In this document: positions 36,641 to 48,559 of the stretch, in pieces
Numbering within the stretch: the stretch's first letter is position 1
How the letters are laid out: every line of letters starts with the position of its first letter
DNA from: Lumnitzera littorea
Taxonomy: Eukaryota > Streptophyta > Magnoliopsida > Myrtales > Combretaceae
Length of the DNA stretch: 64,000 nt
NCBI GenBank assembly: GCA_024138015.1
Contig: JAMXBB010000003.1
Location: forward strand, 15,544,197-15,608,196
Direction of reading: 5' to 3'
The notes under the pieces: generated by a model
The model's database searches: none
Seen by the model: only the letters and a program-made list of their open reading frames with translations
Told to the model about the DNA's origin: nothing
Translations under genes and position numbers: made by a program

Positions 36641-36663
36641 CCTTTCCTTTTTAGTGTAATGTG

Positions 36664-36671
36664 TATTTATA
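36664..36671 (-). promoter_or_regulatory. TATA box of E4 solo LTR
   Basis: TATAAATA on the minus strand (GTTTATAAATACACATT), about 215 bp downstream of the tRNA-like module. Confidence 0.65.
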
Positions 36672-36881
36672 AACCCAAAACAAATCACATCAAATTGTAT
36701 CCATTTATATCTATCGTATCTAATTTGATAAAAATTAGATTTGAATCCTTTATATAAATCCAAATCTAATAACAATCAAACTAAATTCAAATGATTTTAA
36801 TTAGATATGAATTCCGTGCATTCAACTTGCTTTTTTTATAAAAATAAAAAGATTGAAATAAAAGGCACCTAAGTATCTAAT

Positions 36882-36957
36882 GAGATTCGAACCCAAGACC
36901 TCAAATTAAATCTAATTTAATACTCCAATGCTTATTCGTTAAGCCATTGGCTTGCGC
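36882..36957 (-). other. tRNA-like module (A-box and B-box) in E4 LTR U3
   Basis: On the minus strand, GCAAGCCAATGGCTTAACGAA contains an A-box-like TGGCTTAACGAA, and GGTCTTGGGTTCGAATCTC contains the B-box GGTTCGAATCT (10 of 11 to GGTTCGANNCC). Spacing between boxes is tRNA-like, somewhat stretched. The final CCA-side stem is imperfect, so I do not call a functional tRNA. Confidence 0.6.
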
Positions 36958-37882
36958 CTTAACATTCAGTACAATTAAATTATACTGAAACTACCCGATT
37001 CCCTAAAATAATTATTTATACTAAGCTAAAGCTAAAACTATTTGTTTCTAATATAAGTTACTTCTTAAAAATTTACAAATTTTTTATAATTTTTCCTTTT
37101 CTTATTTTTTTTTTATATTTTCATCATTTGTTAATTTTTATTATTTTTATCTTTTATTAATTTTTTGTTTATTATTATTATTTTTATTTTTGAATTAGGA
37201 CCCTTTTTGTAAAAAAAAAAAGATAAAAAAATAAACAATTAGGATTATGAAGGGGAAAAAATTAGTTGTTTACACGTATTACACGATTTCACCATTAATT
37301 TGGTGAAATCATATAATAAAATTGGTAAAAAATGGTCCCATAATGGCCTGATTAGGGAAGGAAGAGAATTGGATTTTTGGAAAAAAATAGTAGAAAAAGA
37401 AGAACTGAGGGGCACAGGTCACATCCGAGGTGCGTGCCATGCTAAACTCAATTGTTTATCCGTTAGGTTGTTAGTTTGTGCCTTATTCATATGTGCAATT
37501 AAATTGTACATGTGAATAAGGTTTGCTTAGACTAGATTTAAATATAAGTCCAGACTCAATGACTCTTTTCTTATTTTATCTATATTAAAGATTCTATTAA
37601 ACCATCTAAAAAATTTGTTATTTTTTGAATTTCCTAAATCTTCTATTTTTTAAAATTTTTTTTGTGACTTTTCAATTTTTTGTAATTTTCTAAATTTTCT
37701 ATTTTTTTGTATTTTTCTAAATTTTTTTAGCTTTTCCTAAATTTTCTGTTTTTCATAATTTTCTATTTTTTTTTTTGCTTTTCTTATATTTTCTATTTTT
37801 TGTATTTTTCCTAATTTAAGATCCTTTATCTTATTCTAGAAAATTTTAAAAAATAAAGAAGGGCAAAAATAAGGTGTTTACA

Positions 37883-39799
37883 TAAGTGTTCACACCTAAG
37901 CTGGAGTCGATTGGGCTTAATAAGCCATACACGATCCAACATTAGGTAGGAAGGGGAGGTAACATGTTTTTTTAGTAACACTTGGGGTATGAAGGATTTC
38001 GGGAATTGGGGTCTATTTAGATAAGCTATAGATTCCAACTCTTAATAAATGGACAACAGATCAATTTTTAGAAGAGAAAGGCATACAAGATGTTGAGGAA
38101 TGTGGATTGCATGTTCTGTGATAATTGGAAAATTTATTAGATTTTGAAGAAATTGATGAGAATGGGAAACACGGAGTGCCAGCAGGAAAAATGGACCCAT
38201 AGAGATGGAAACCCTGAAAGGTTGACAATTGCTAACATAACACAATGATATGAACACAAAGATGGCATGACTATAGAGGAAAAACACGATATGAATCACT
38301 ATACAAGATAAGGCACGATTATGACATGGATAATTACGATTGTATTATAACTCAATTACTCGTGGTCTTTATTATGATAGGAATTGACCTATCAGACTCC
38401 TCTCTATGGTAGGCTCTAAGGTTTGGAGAGCATGACCTAGTGGATTCTTAGTTCCCATCTTAGTATCAAGGAGTCTGAGCTATTGTCTAGACCTAACCTT
38501 CCTCGCCTTTTCGATTGTTTTGAACCATATACCTAACTATGGTCATGAGGCATTGACTTGAAGGTAAGCTAGGCCATTGATAAATGTGTAAAATATACAT
38601 TTATCTTCATTTAATCACTATACATTTATGCATATAATGGTGCTTTTGACATGAATATTACATAAACATGATAAAATATGTATTCTTGGATTAATTGCAT
38701 TAGAACTATTAATAAAGGATTTAAATGGCTAATGTATTATTGCACATTTTTAGTCCAAATGTTCATTGAAATGTTGAGTTTCTTAGTGTCTGTCATGTTT
38801 ATTTCAATTGCACGCCCTAAGTTTGCAAACTAAGTGAACAAATATGCTCGGATATCATCATTTTATTTGTTCTTTATATTCTCTTAGATATAAGATTGCT
38901 ATCATTTAGAGGGCTTTGAGTTACTATCTTTTCTTTCCATAATCATGTTATTACAATTATAAGTACCTCCTCATTGTGAAAAATTTAATTACAGATCAAT
39001 CACTTTTGGAGATGTGTACACTTTCTTTTGCACAAAATAAAAAGAGCAAGCTCTTATTCACTCATTTAGCAGCTTATCTGTATCAATTTCTACAAATTCA
39101 AGAGGATTGAAGCACTCATAAGCTTGGCATGATTTCATGTGATGGTTAGGGACAAGACATGATAGTAACTTGCAATAGGCACTCCACATGAATAGATTCA
39201 AGTACAACTAGACAGCAATTAAAGGCTTAAGTTTGTCACATCTTATTGAGATTACTTGTGTGAACACAATGTAACATAAGGAAGAAGTTGAGTTGTGGTA
39301 GAAACAAGACAAGAGCCGCCATTGTAAGCAAGAGTAGATCGCATCCCAATCTCTAATTTTTATTTGTGAAGTTGTGAGCATAACTGTCAAAATTGCTAGT
39401 TAATTAAATTATTTTATGAGTTTATGATTTGATGATATTTTTCTTAATTGAAATAGATGCGAAATCATTTAAATGTAGACTTTTGGTAGAATTATTAATT
39501 TTGAGATATGATTTTGTAAAGTTATGATTTTACCAATTTTTTATAATTTTATACGGTTCTACTGATACGTTCAAAGGAACGGTAGAATCATAATTTTGAC
39601 AACCATAATTACGAGGTTGAGTAATAAGCTGAGTCATCTGTCATTGCATGTGACAATAGAGAGATGTGACAAAGAGCCCCAACAAGATAGAACTTGAATA
39701 TTAGAAAGAACTGGAATGCTTGATGAATAGTTAGTCATTTTCTATTAAAGGAGTCTACAAATTTAGCTACATTAGAGGGTTGAAATATCACATGGAAAC
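37883..39799. other. Anonymous sequence between E1 and the LINE
   Basis: No gene recognised. It holds a 9-bp inverted repeat GATAAATGT/ACATTTATC at 38,579-38,604 and a possible small MITE at 39,382-39,603. The first bases (TAAGT) are the likely right target duplication of E1. Confidence 0.5.
39382..39603. mobile_element. Possible small MITE with CTGTCAAAATT/AATTTTGACAAC ends
   Basis: ACTGTCAAAATT at the left and AATTTTGACAAC at the right form near-perfect inverted ends 220 bp apart. The interior is AT-rich and noncoding, with GTTATGATTTTACC and GGTAGAATCATAA words that themselves pair. ATA flanks both sides. Ends and duplication are tentative. Confidence 0.4.
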
Positions 39800-41562
39800 T
39801 GGGAGCTGAATGTGAAGTTTCAATAACACATGGAAACTTTAATAGCTTACACTTTAGGATGTGGAAGACGTCATAATCTACTTGAGATGAATGCACTCTG
39901 AAAAGGACTAATAATATCATTTAGGACATGTTTCAATTGATTAGCTAGAACCTTTGATAGGATTTTATATGAAATGTTACATAAACTAATTGGGTTGAAC
40001 TCCCCTAAATTTTGAGGATTCTTAGTCTTTGAGATAAGAGTAAGATTATTTTCATTTAAGGAAGGAGGAAGAGTACTTGACTCAAAGAAATCAGTTATGA
40101 CCTCGCATACTGATGAACTAACCACTGCAATACAACCGAAAGAAATTCCCTGTATAACCGTTTGGACTTGGTGCTTTGTTAGCTTCCATTTGAATAACGC
40201 TTACTTAATCTCTTCTATTGTGACTTGGCTTGTCAAAGATGTGTTTGTTTAAGGGGTTATCAAACTTGGAACAATATCCAACACATCTTCCACTTTGTCT
40301 ATGGCATCTTCTTGAACAAATTCTAATAAAGATAGTGAAAGTAGTTTCCAAGTCTTCTTCCCTTTCCATCTAGATACCTTGCTCATTTTTAATACCATTC
40401 ACTTTGTTTCTAGCTCTCCTTCTTAATGTTGTTTAGTGAAAAAATTTGGTGTTTCGATCATCGAAGTTTAAGCAATTGACTTTGGCTTTTTGTTTGCAAA
40501 ATAATTCTTCATTTGTAATTGCTATTTCAAGATCCTTAAGGATATTTTCCTCCTCTTCATCAACTTGTTCTTCACACTTTTATTTTGGATCTCTAAGGGT
40601 AACTTTAACAAATTATCTATTTTATTACCAAAACTAAGAACATTACCTTTACTCCACCAAATAAGATCCCTCCAACATCTATGTTGCAAGGTAGAAAGTT
40701 CCCACAAATCCATCTCACTCCTTCTAAGCCTTTAAGTTCCTTCAATAATGTGTTTGCATCCATCAAACCTAAGCCAAGTCTGATTAAATTGGAACATTTT
40801 AGAGCCTTTATAAACCGACTATCACAATTGATTACCAAAGGTGAATGATTAGAACCCATTGCTTGGAGAGCTAGACTTGCCATTTTCAGCATCAATTCCA
40901 TCCAATAATCATTCATTAAGGCCCTATCTAACTTTTCTTTGACTCTTCTAGAGCCCCTTCTTTTATTACTTCAAGTATACTTTTGTCTTGATCCACAATC
41001 ACTAAGTTCAGTCTCAAATAGCATCTATTAGAATATTACTATATTTTTTCTTAGGCTTAGGATTGCCCCTGCTCTTTTTGTCTTGGCTTAGAATGTTATT
41101 CCAGTCACCCATACACATCTATGGTACTTTAATTCTTTATGACCTCTTTATTATGACCTACTAGAGCTGAATTCTTTCATCAAACACTAGTGGAGCATAT
41201 ACCCAAGTTATTCTCACTCAATGACTACTCTCATCCAATTTTATCAAAGTATCTATAGCATTTGATGTAGGGTTAACAATATGAACATCTATTTTATGAT
41301 GCCATCAAATTACAAGTCCATATGCTGTGCCCTCGGGCTCTACATATGTAGCTTCATCAAATTTCAAAATCCTAAACAAAACATCAACATAATGGCCCTT
41401 GTTCTTAGTCTCCATCAAGAAGACTAATTTGGGTTGATAAATTCCCACCACTCTTTTCAGTGCTTTTTAACTGTCGAGAATCAACCTAATTCTCAACACT
41501 TCTAACTTAAGAACCTCATAACACCTTTGTGGTTGATTTTGGCTAGCCACTATAATTGTCAT
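39800..41562 (-). pseudogene. L1-type LINE ORF2 (endonuclease plus start of RT), decayed
   Basis: Start near MTIIV at 41,562. Endonuclease words follow: YQPKLVFLMETKNKGHYVDV (about 41,445-41,385), EATYVEPEGTAYGLVI, and LMLKMASLALQAMGSNHSPL (about 40,890-40,845). The last is the conserved S-D-H motif with Asp replaced by Asn (G-to-A). RT begins with FFESSTLPPSLNENNLTLIS (about 40,090-40,030), FNPISLCNISYKILSKVLAN and IISPFQSAFISSRL (39,990-39,871). Homology fades at about 39,800, so the RT core and the 3' end are missing. Loss of the 3' part, rather than usual 5' truncation, points to a later deletion. Confidence 0.8.
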
Positions 41563-41789
41563 TATCCAGCAAAAACCATTGATAGAACAATTACAAACAG
41601 AAATATCAACAACCTCTTTCTCAAAAGTAATCTTTCGTTTTGAGATTACATGAGCTCCTTGACATTTGTGCTTAATTTGACTATATGGCTTTTTCACAAG
41701 CACCTCTTATATGTAAATTTCTTTGCTTTGCTTTATCACCTCAATTTCAAGAGAGAAGAAATTCATCATCTCGAGCTCACTTAATACAA

Positions 41790-43298
41790 AGATAACTCAA
41801 AGCCTTGGTTAAAGGAGATGTTCAAACCAATCAAATTACCTTTTCCTATAGAGAACGTGTTTCCTCTTCATATGGGTTATCAACGGGAAGGATACGGGTA
41901 AGAGAGGCACGACAAAAAGAAGGATCAAATGATGTGTTGGGTATTTCAGGTCTTGGAGAGGAAACGATGGGTAGGTTAAAGGTAAAGAAGGTGCTACGAG
42001 AAGAGGGATCAGATGGTATATTAGTCAATGTAGGGCTTGGAATGGAAACAACGGGTACATCTGAAAGCTTGTTCTTAGGAGAAACACATAGAGGTAAAGA
42101 TGACTGGGATTCATGGTAGTCAAATTTTGATGAAGAGGGTTTGGCACTCAAAGGTGCGTTTGGATTTGAAGGGCCGTCCAGGCGTAAGGGATTGGAACTT
42201 GCAACAGTGAGCTCCATCGATGGGATCTTAGGGGCTACTGAAAAATCATAAGCTTTGGTGACCGAAGTATATTAGTCCATCAGGCCCATCAACGACCCAC
42301 CTACAATGTCAAAGCCCACTTTCAATACCTCGTTCAATAGTAAGTCGGGAGTGCTCGTTTCTGGCACCACAACTATGTTGGTATTTAACGTTCCCCAAAT
42401 AGAAATTGACCTGCCTCCATCAAATTCTAAATTCCTTGACTCCTTGACTATCATTAATGCATCATCCTTTCCTGCCTTGGCACCACTATTATTTGAGTTC
42501 CTTGAATTGCACTATTATTCCAAAAATTTCTATACTTTCCTTTCAGATTTTACCTCCATCTTCTTCGATGACAATCTATCAATCTTCTTTGCTGGAGCGG
42601 CTCTTAGCAAATCACCGTACTTCCGTAAAAAATCGGAATAAGAACTTTTCAAAGGGTGGATAACACCAGTATGCCCTAGCAAACCACAAAAGTAACAAAA
42701 GCTCGCCAATCTTTCATATTTAAATTTTCACCAAAAATTGCGACCCGATGCATCTTTTAACCACTTGCCACTCAGGATTGGTTTATTAACATCCAGGGAC
42801 GCTCTAACTCTCATAAAATCTCTTCTGATAAGAGAATAATCTTCCACTCCAATGACTGCTCCCATTTGAGAAATGATTCTATTGGCATTGGAACAGGACC
42901 TAATTCCCAACGGAAAGTCGTGAATTTGAACCCATAAATTAATTTTTGACAATGACAACTCTTCCATTGATTGGGTAGAATCCCATTCTTGTAGGACAAT
43001 TGGATTACCCATGATGAACCAAGGTTCCTTCTTGATAATTTTTGAGATCAAGTGTTTCTCCTTCATGCTGCACAAAATAACATTTTCATTAAGATAACAC
43101 AATTTCTATAACTCCTAAATTCAACGAAAGCTTCTTTAGTAAATCCACCACAGCCTTCTTATTTGGATTTCTTATTGCATGAATCTTCCCTACCAAATAC
43201 CATTCTGTATTTGAATGTTTAGAGTCCAAAATAATAAAATCATCACTTTCAATGCAGTCCGAAGGTTGTGTGGTTGGTTCATAAGATGAAGCAGCCAT
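41790..43298 (-). pseudogene. L1-type LINE ORF1 (DUF4283 RNA-binding domain, zinc knuckle), decayed
   Basis: Start MAASSYEPTTQPSD at 43,298. DUF4283-type pieces: EWYLVGKIHAIRNPNKKAVV (43,209-43,150); then, after a frameshift near 43,095, KEPWFIMGNPIVLQEW (about 43,035-42,990), INLWVQIHDFPLGIRS (about 42,945-42,898), GAVIGVEDY and DFMRVRASLDVNKPILSG. A stop at 42,730 precedes the zinc knuckle FCYFCGLLGHTGVIHPL (about 42,700-42,650), whose last Cys is replaced. A Pro/Ser-rich tail follows to about 41,800. ORF1 proteins coat LINE RNA. Confidence 0.8.
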
Positions 43299-46200
43299 AA
43301 CATATCAATGAAATGAGCATGAAAAAACTGGTTAATAAAGTTGCGAACAAGTCGCAGGATGTGATAAACTCAGATGGATAAAGATTAGACAAAGGTAGCA
43401 AGAGGACACGGAAATAAATAGGGAAATAAACTCAATAAAAGAAAATGTTGAAAGAGATCAAAAGAGCTTATCGAGACAATTAATTTAATACAATAGACAT
43501 TTTCTGAATCACCGTGCGCAATATAGGAAGAGAAAAGATCACAGTTATCACTCGAGGATCTCGGACAGATTACACTGAAGATAGTATGGTGATATCCCAT
43601 GAAGGGAAAAAAAAAAAAAACAAAAACTCTCATGATGAGAGACTAATAAATAAAAAATATGGAAGTTATAATTAAAATACTTAATTATTTACCATTTCTT
43701 GAGCATACGAAATGCATGTGGGGTACCAACTAGTTGTTATTGTATGGGCAATATATCATTTAGATTCATGATAAGATCTAAATAATTAGGCTTATTTTTA
43801 AGATGTTGAGGAGAGTTTTGGATTGGTGTCTCAAAACTCTTAGGAATAAGAAGCCAATTGTAATCCTTTTAAGTAAGGCTCAAAGTGTTAATTAGATACC
43901 TTATGGATTCTTAGATCTAAACTCTATTCTTTGAGATCTCTTGTGGTCTCTTGAGCCCTATACACTACTCTTAAAGCCTACATTTACCAAGAGTAGAACA
44001 AAGTCATCTAGACCATTAATTACAAAAGCAATTCAAGAGTAATGATTTACTAATTTTGCCTATGAATACTTACTAATTTCTTTTAAGATCACCTAGACAC
44101 ATTCTTAGCTAATATTCATTCACTAGGTGGTCTATAAGTTATTTGGCGATCAATGAAGGGAGCTAAAACCAAGCTAAAATTGACATTAGTAGCATTATAG
44201 TATAGTGGGTTCAAGACCCATAAGATCTTTCCATGCCATTTGAGCTTCTCAAATTGGGTAGCTAGATGTAAGGTGAGGGCTCCTTATCCCTAGAAAGCGT
44301 GATCCTTCAATTTGTGTAATGATGTAAAGGCACCTTAACGAGAGGCCTCTTGTGTGTAAACTAAATTAAGGGCATTAAACTGGGATTATAGATGCCATTA
44401 ACCTTAGCGATGTTGTTTGAGCTATGCAATTGTGCAATTGCTAGCTTATAGGCATCTAAGTGACTCAATTAGAACTCGCACTTTCTTATACATGTTTTTA
44501 TATTTCGTGTTTCTACCGTGATGTTAACCATAAACATTACCATAACTACTTGTTTTCACATGTAAGTGTAGTTATACCATTTATAACCATAATTGATTGA
44601 ATTTTTGTTAGTGTTGATAGCTTACTTTGAATGTAGCCTCTAAACCCAAGCTGACCTCATTAGAGTATGGAATGAGTCCATAATGTTCAAATTGACCTAA
44701 TTAGAGCTCAAGTCTGGCTTTCTCGAAGCAAATCTTTAATCTTAAGGAAGACTTCTCTAGACACTTGATCAAGCTTTTTAGTGCTCAGATGACTTTTCGA
44801 AGCCTCATTCGAGCTCTTGCCTTTAACTTCTTCTTAGAACTTGGGGTCTTAAGTGTAAGCCTTGCAATCAGAAGTTCAGAGTTGATATGTAAAGTTTGGG
44901 GTAATTGGATAAAGTATTCGAACGAATTTAAATTATATGACGAAGTTAAGAATATTAGTAAAAGTGATCATATGAGTTTAAATTTAGAAAAATAAGTAAT
45001 TAAATAATAAAATATTATAATATTGAATTATAAGCATATTACTTATTATTTATTGAAAATGTATAAAATAAGTTTCGATAACTAATGAATTGATAGAGAT
45101 AAATTATATGTATACTAAAAATTATAAAATAATATAAATAATATTTAGGAGTACTTGTATTTACGTGTAGGTAAAAATATCTGAAATTATTTAAAATACC
45201 TTAAATATATTGAAATAATACTAAATAATTAAAGAAAATCATAAAAAAAATCAAGAAAAAAACAGAAAAAGTGAGGAAATGTTTGGATTCAAGTTGTGGC
45301 AAGATGAGATTAAGTAGAAAAAAATTAACCAATTAAATTAGGATAATTAGAAAGTATAATGAAAGAGGATATGAGACAACTATCATCCAAAAATTAAAAG
45401 AAAAAAAAAAAACAGACCACTTTATAAAGTCAATAAGCATCTTTTGGAATTCATTTGGGCATGTTGTGAGTTTAGAAAAGATTGAGAGAAATCAGAAAGT
45501 GAGAGTTAAGTATTTTTATAAAAAAATAGCTAAATTATAGTGTAATTAGGGTATAGAAGGAGATTCTTAACTTGATGGCTACATGGAATTGAATGGGCAC
45601 TACCACTACACCTTACCACCATTGCCTAGGCTAACTGACACATCTAGGGTTATCGTTGGTGGCTAGAAGCTGATCGAGTTTATTTCGATTTAAAAATAAA
45701 TGATCTCAATAGTGTAGTTTTAAGTTCAAAATTTTTGTATAGGCTATTTAGAGTATTTAAAATAGTGCTATGAAAATATTTTTTAGGAATCTGTTTTCGA
45801 AATTTTTAGGTCTTAAAATAATATACAAAATAAGTGATTTTGAGTTAATTTAGTAATTAAATGGATAATTACTGATTTAGTGTATAATTAGGTGTTTTAA
45901 GACTCTAAGGTAGCATGATATTTGTAGCATTTAGGATGTTAAATGTAATTATTAGGTGTATTATGTAGTATATACGTGTAAATTAAGAATATATGAAATT
46001 GAAAATGTAATAAGTAGAAAATATTAGGTTAAAATTGATAATATAATAATAATAGTAAAATACAATAAATTTGATTGGGAACTTAAATTTAGGTAAATTA
46101 TATAAAAAATATATAAATTTTTCTCACATTGAGAGTAAATTCTATAATTAAATTAGGCTTAGGATATACCATACTAACTAGAATATTAGTTAGGGCTTAC

Positions 46201-48550
46201 GTATAACACCGTAATTGAAAACTAAATTAGAACTTAAATCAGAAATGGATTTGGAAACCGATTCCAAAACTAACCTATAATGGATTGTTAATAAATAATA
46301 TATATATTTAGAAAATTGAGTCAAATCATAAATTAAAGCCTATATATCATAAGGAGAGTATTTATATTATAAAATACTAAAAGAGTATTTATATTATAAA
46401 ATACATGAAGACAAGTCGACCTATGGTAAGTCTAGTAAGTAAACCGATAATTTCAGATAAATTGGGTTCAATACATTGTTATAATTTGTAGTGCTATATT
46501 AAAGTACTCGAAAGCTTAGGGTTGTATGTGATTGTGCTCTTAAGTAGTTATATGTGCTTGTGTTTATGCATATCTGATTACTTGTTGAAAGTTAATGTTA
46601 TGTTATGGTGATTTGTTGTAAATTAAGTAGTGTGAGATTGTTTAGTCACTTTAATCGAAATTAATTATGAGTGACCTAAATACCTTAATTAGATATGCAT
46701 TGCAACCCTTTAGGGTGTTATTAGGATTCTTTAACCAAATACCGACACCTTTGAAAAAGATAGTACTGGATAACATAATTGTATTTTCTTTATCCTTAGT
46801 CGAACTAAGTGAAAGGAGAGGAGATTGTGGTAAGGATAAAGACAATGGTTCAAAGGATAGTCATGATAGAGCAGAGTCTCCATTGCACAAAACTAAGTTT
46901 AGTTGTGAGTTATTGCATAAATATCGAAACTCCTTAACTTGAATTAAAGTAGGTGAAATTACTTGGATTTCATAACCAACTAGACTATGTTGTATGATAA
47001 CATTTGTATGTTGTATTGTATATAATTAATTGTTTAAAAACCTTATTTGTGTTTGTTATGTATTCTTAAGTCTTCAACCTAACTTATAGAGCTATTGATT
47101 GCATATACTTTTATATATTTTCTTGTAAGTTCCAATTGAGATGTTGCGATATAATTATCCTGAGGTTAGTCTTTTTTTGAAGTACCTTGGGAGAGTGAGA
47201 ATTAACTAGCTGAACAATTGAGTCATTTAATGTTTTATTAGTACTCTTAAGTTTTTGTATTGGTCTTGTAATACCTTACTTATCAAATTATTATGTCATG
47301 TAAATATTTATTGAGATTGTAAGACAATATAAGTATCTTTCTATACATACGACTTAAAGTTTTTAGTTATATTTATAAATTTTGTCTATAATTATGAATG
47401 AGTTGTTTATTTCAAAGTGAAGAGTAGTTAATACTTTATGTAAGTTGTATCTATGATAGGAACTATCGGATCAATTATTATTATAGATTGGTTTATACAG
47501 CGGGACTGTTGCAACTTCACTACTTTGAGGTGTAACATCAAGTCTAAAATCACTTAGTCTAACCTACAAGATCAAAAGAATAGGTGGGAACAGTATGACT
47601 AAATAAGAAAAGTCCATAGGTATCACATACTTGTCTCGGAGATCCTCTCCACAAAATCTAGAGTCAGAGGGGATCTCAAGACCTTTATCTTCTTCTATAA
47701 ATAGCTTATCTAACTCATATACAAATAGCATATCAAAATTACAAGTAAGGAATTCCAACCCTCTCACTATCATACTGCTTATATACTTTACCTTCCTTTT
47801 ACTAATTTAAGTATCGGGATAATCATGTTAGAATAACCTCTAGCACTCCTTCTAGCTTATGTATGTTCATTTAGCAAGTTCATTATAGTCTCCACCCTAC
47901 CAAAAACTAATAACAATACTTTCTACACCTATGCTTATCAATCTTTGACTGTGGTGAACACTCCGGTGTCATTGGATTGTGAGTCACTTCAATTTAATAT
48001 CACTAATTAAATTTTTTATTAGTAGATCATATGAGTTGAAGTATTATCCATGTTCTTTATTACTAAAATCCTTAAAATTCAGTTATTATTTCACTAGAAC
48101 ATGGAATCTTTAATGATTTTAATAGAATTTTTCTAATCAATAATTTTGGGTTTTGGTCCATATTTAGGCATTGGAGGTTTGATAGGAGGTGGTGTGTTTG
48201 TATGAGTGGCATACTTATAGTAGTGTATAGTGTCGTGATTTGTTCTCTCTGTTTTTTTTTTTTTTTACATTGTTATGAGTAATAGAGATTAAGTGCATTG
48301 TATTGTTGGTTTAGAGTAGGAATTGGAAGCTTTACTATTATGCTTGTTGAGGGTTATATGAGTATGTTAAGAGTTGGACAAATTGCTTAAGTGAAGTTTT
48401 TGTTATTGTTGAACTATTATGTAGAATACGGTTGGAGAGAGTGCTTATAGTGATGGTGCTTAAGTTAGATTAAGAGGCGACAAGAATAGTCAAGAAGAAG
48501 TCAATGACATATTTAAGTCATCTTTAAACTAACAAATTTAATAGCTTATT
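43299..48550. other. AT-rich intergenic stretch, unassigned
   Basis: 43,299-43,640 could be the LINE 5' end (A-rich at 43,604-43,623). 46,356-46,404 has a 22-bp word (GAGTATTTATATTATAAAAT and AC) twice, 27 bp apart. A poly-T tract lies at about 48,249-48,266. A few frames of 60-90 codons (44,765-44,995; 46,667-46,942) match nothing. The stretch 47,485-47,535, ending GGTGTAACA, resembles a gypsy LTR end but I could not find a partner. Confidence 0.5.
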
Positions 48551-48559
48551 GAAACTTTG

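Larger units (their letters stand above)
34437..37274 (-). mobile_element. E4: solo LTR (2838 bp) nested in E1 5' LTR
   Basis: Begins TGTTGAGCCTG and ends GTTTACA, with perfect CGTAT duplications at 34,432-34,436 and 37,275-37,279. There is no PBS, coding region or second LTR, so it is a solo LTR left by recombination. Its left 700 bp and right 600 bp resemble the E1 LTR at family level, including a CGGGATCGGACAATCGTAAT block. The middle, 35,250-36,640, is richer in G+C and unlike the other LTRs. TATA box and tRNA-like module are on the minus strand. Confidence 0.85.
11048..37882 (-). mobile_element. E1: Ogre/Tat-type Ty3/gypsy LTR retrotransposon, broken, with two nested insertions
   Basis: Minus-strand element bounded by TGTTGACC at the left and GTTTACA at the right, so on its own strand the LTRs run TGTAAACACC...TCAACA. 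Flanks AAAGT (11043-11047) and TAAGT (37883-37887) look like a 5-bp target duplication with one change. Order on its strand: 5' LTR, PBS, leader, extra ORF1, gag, protease, RT, RNase H, second RNase H, integrase, tandem-repeat 3' UTR, polypurine tract, 3' LTR. The extra 5' ORF, tRNA-Arg-like PBS, dual RNase H and repeat-bearing 3' UTR are the known marks of the Tat/Ogre lineage. Removing the E2 and E4 insertions leaves about 14.7 kb. All frames contain stops and shifts, so it is not autonomous now. LTRs are clearly diverged by eye, so insertion is old. Confidence 0.9.
33080..37882 (-). repeat. E1 5' LTR, split by a solo LTR
   Basis: 33,080-34,436 and 37,275-37,882 together align with the 3' LTR. 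Subtracting the 2,838-bp insert and one CGTAT duplication leaves 1,960 bp against 1,927 bp. TATA box on the minus strand at 34,250-34,257. A GGTCGGCTC/GGTCAGTTC array lies at 34,030-34,075. Confidence 0.88.

Noticed and set aside
44700..47540. LTR of the decayed non-Tat gypsy, ending GGTGTAACA
   Set aside because: No matching second LTR, no clear PBS after it, and a vague start.
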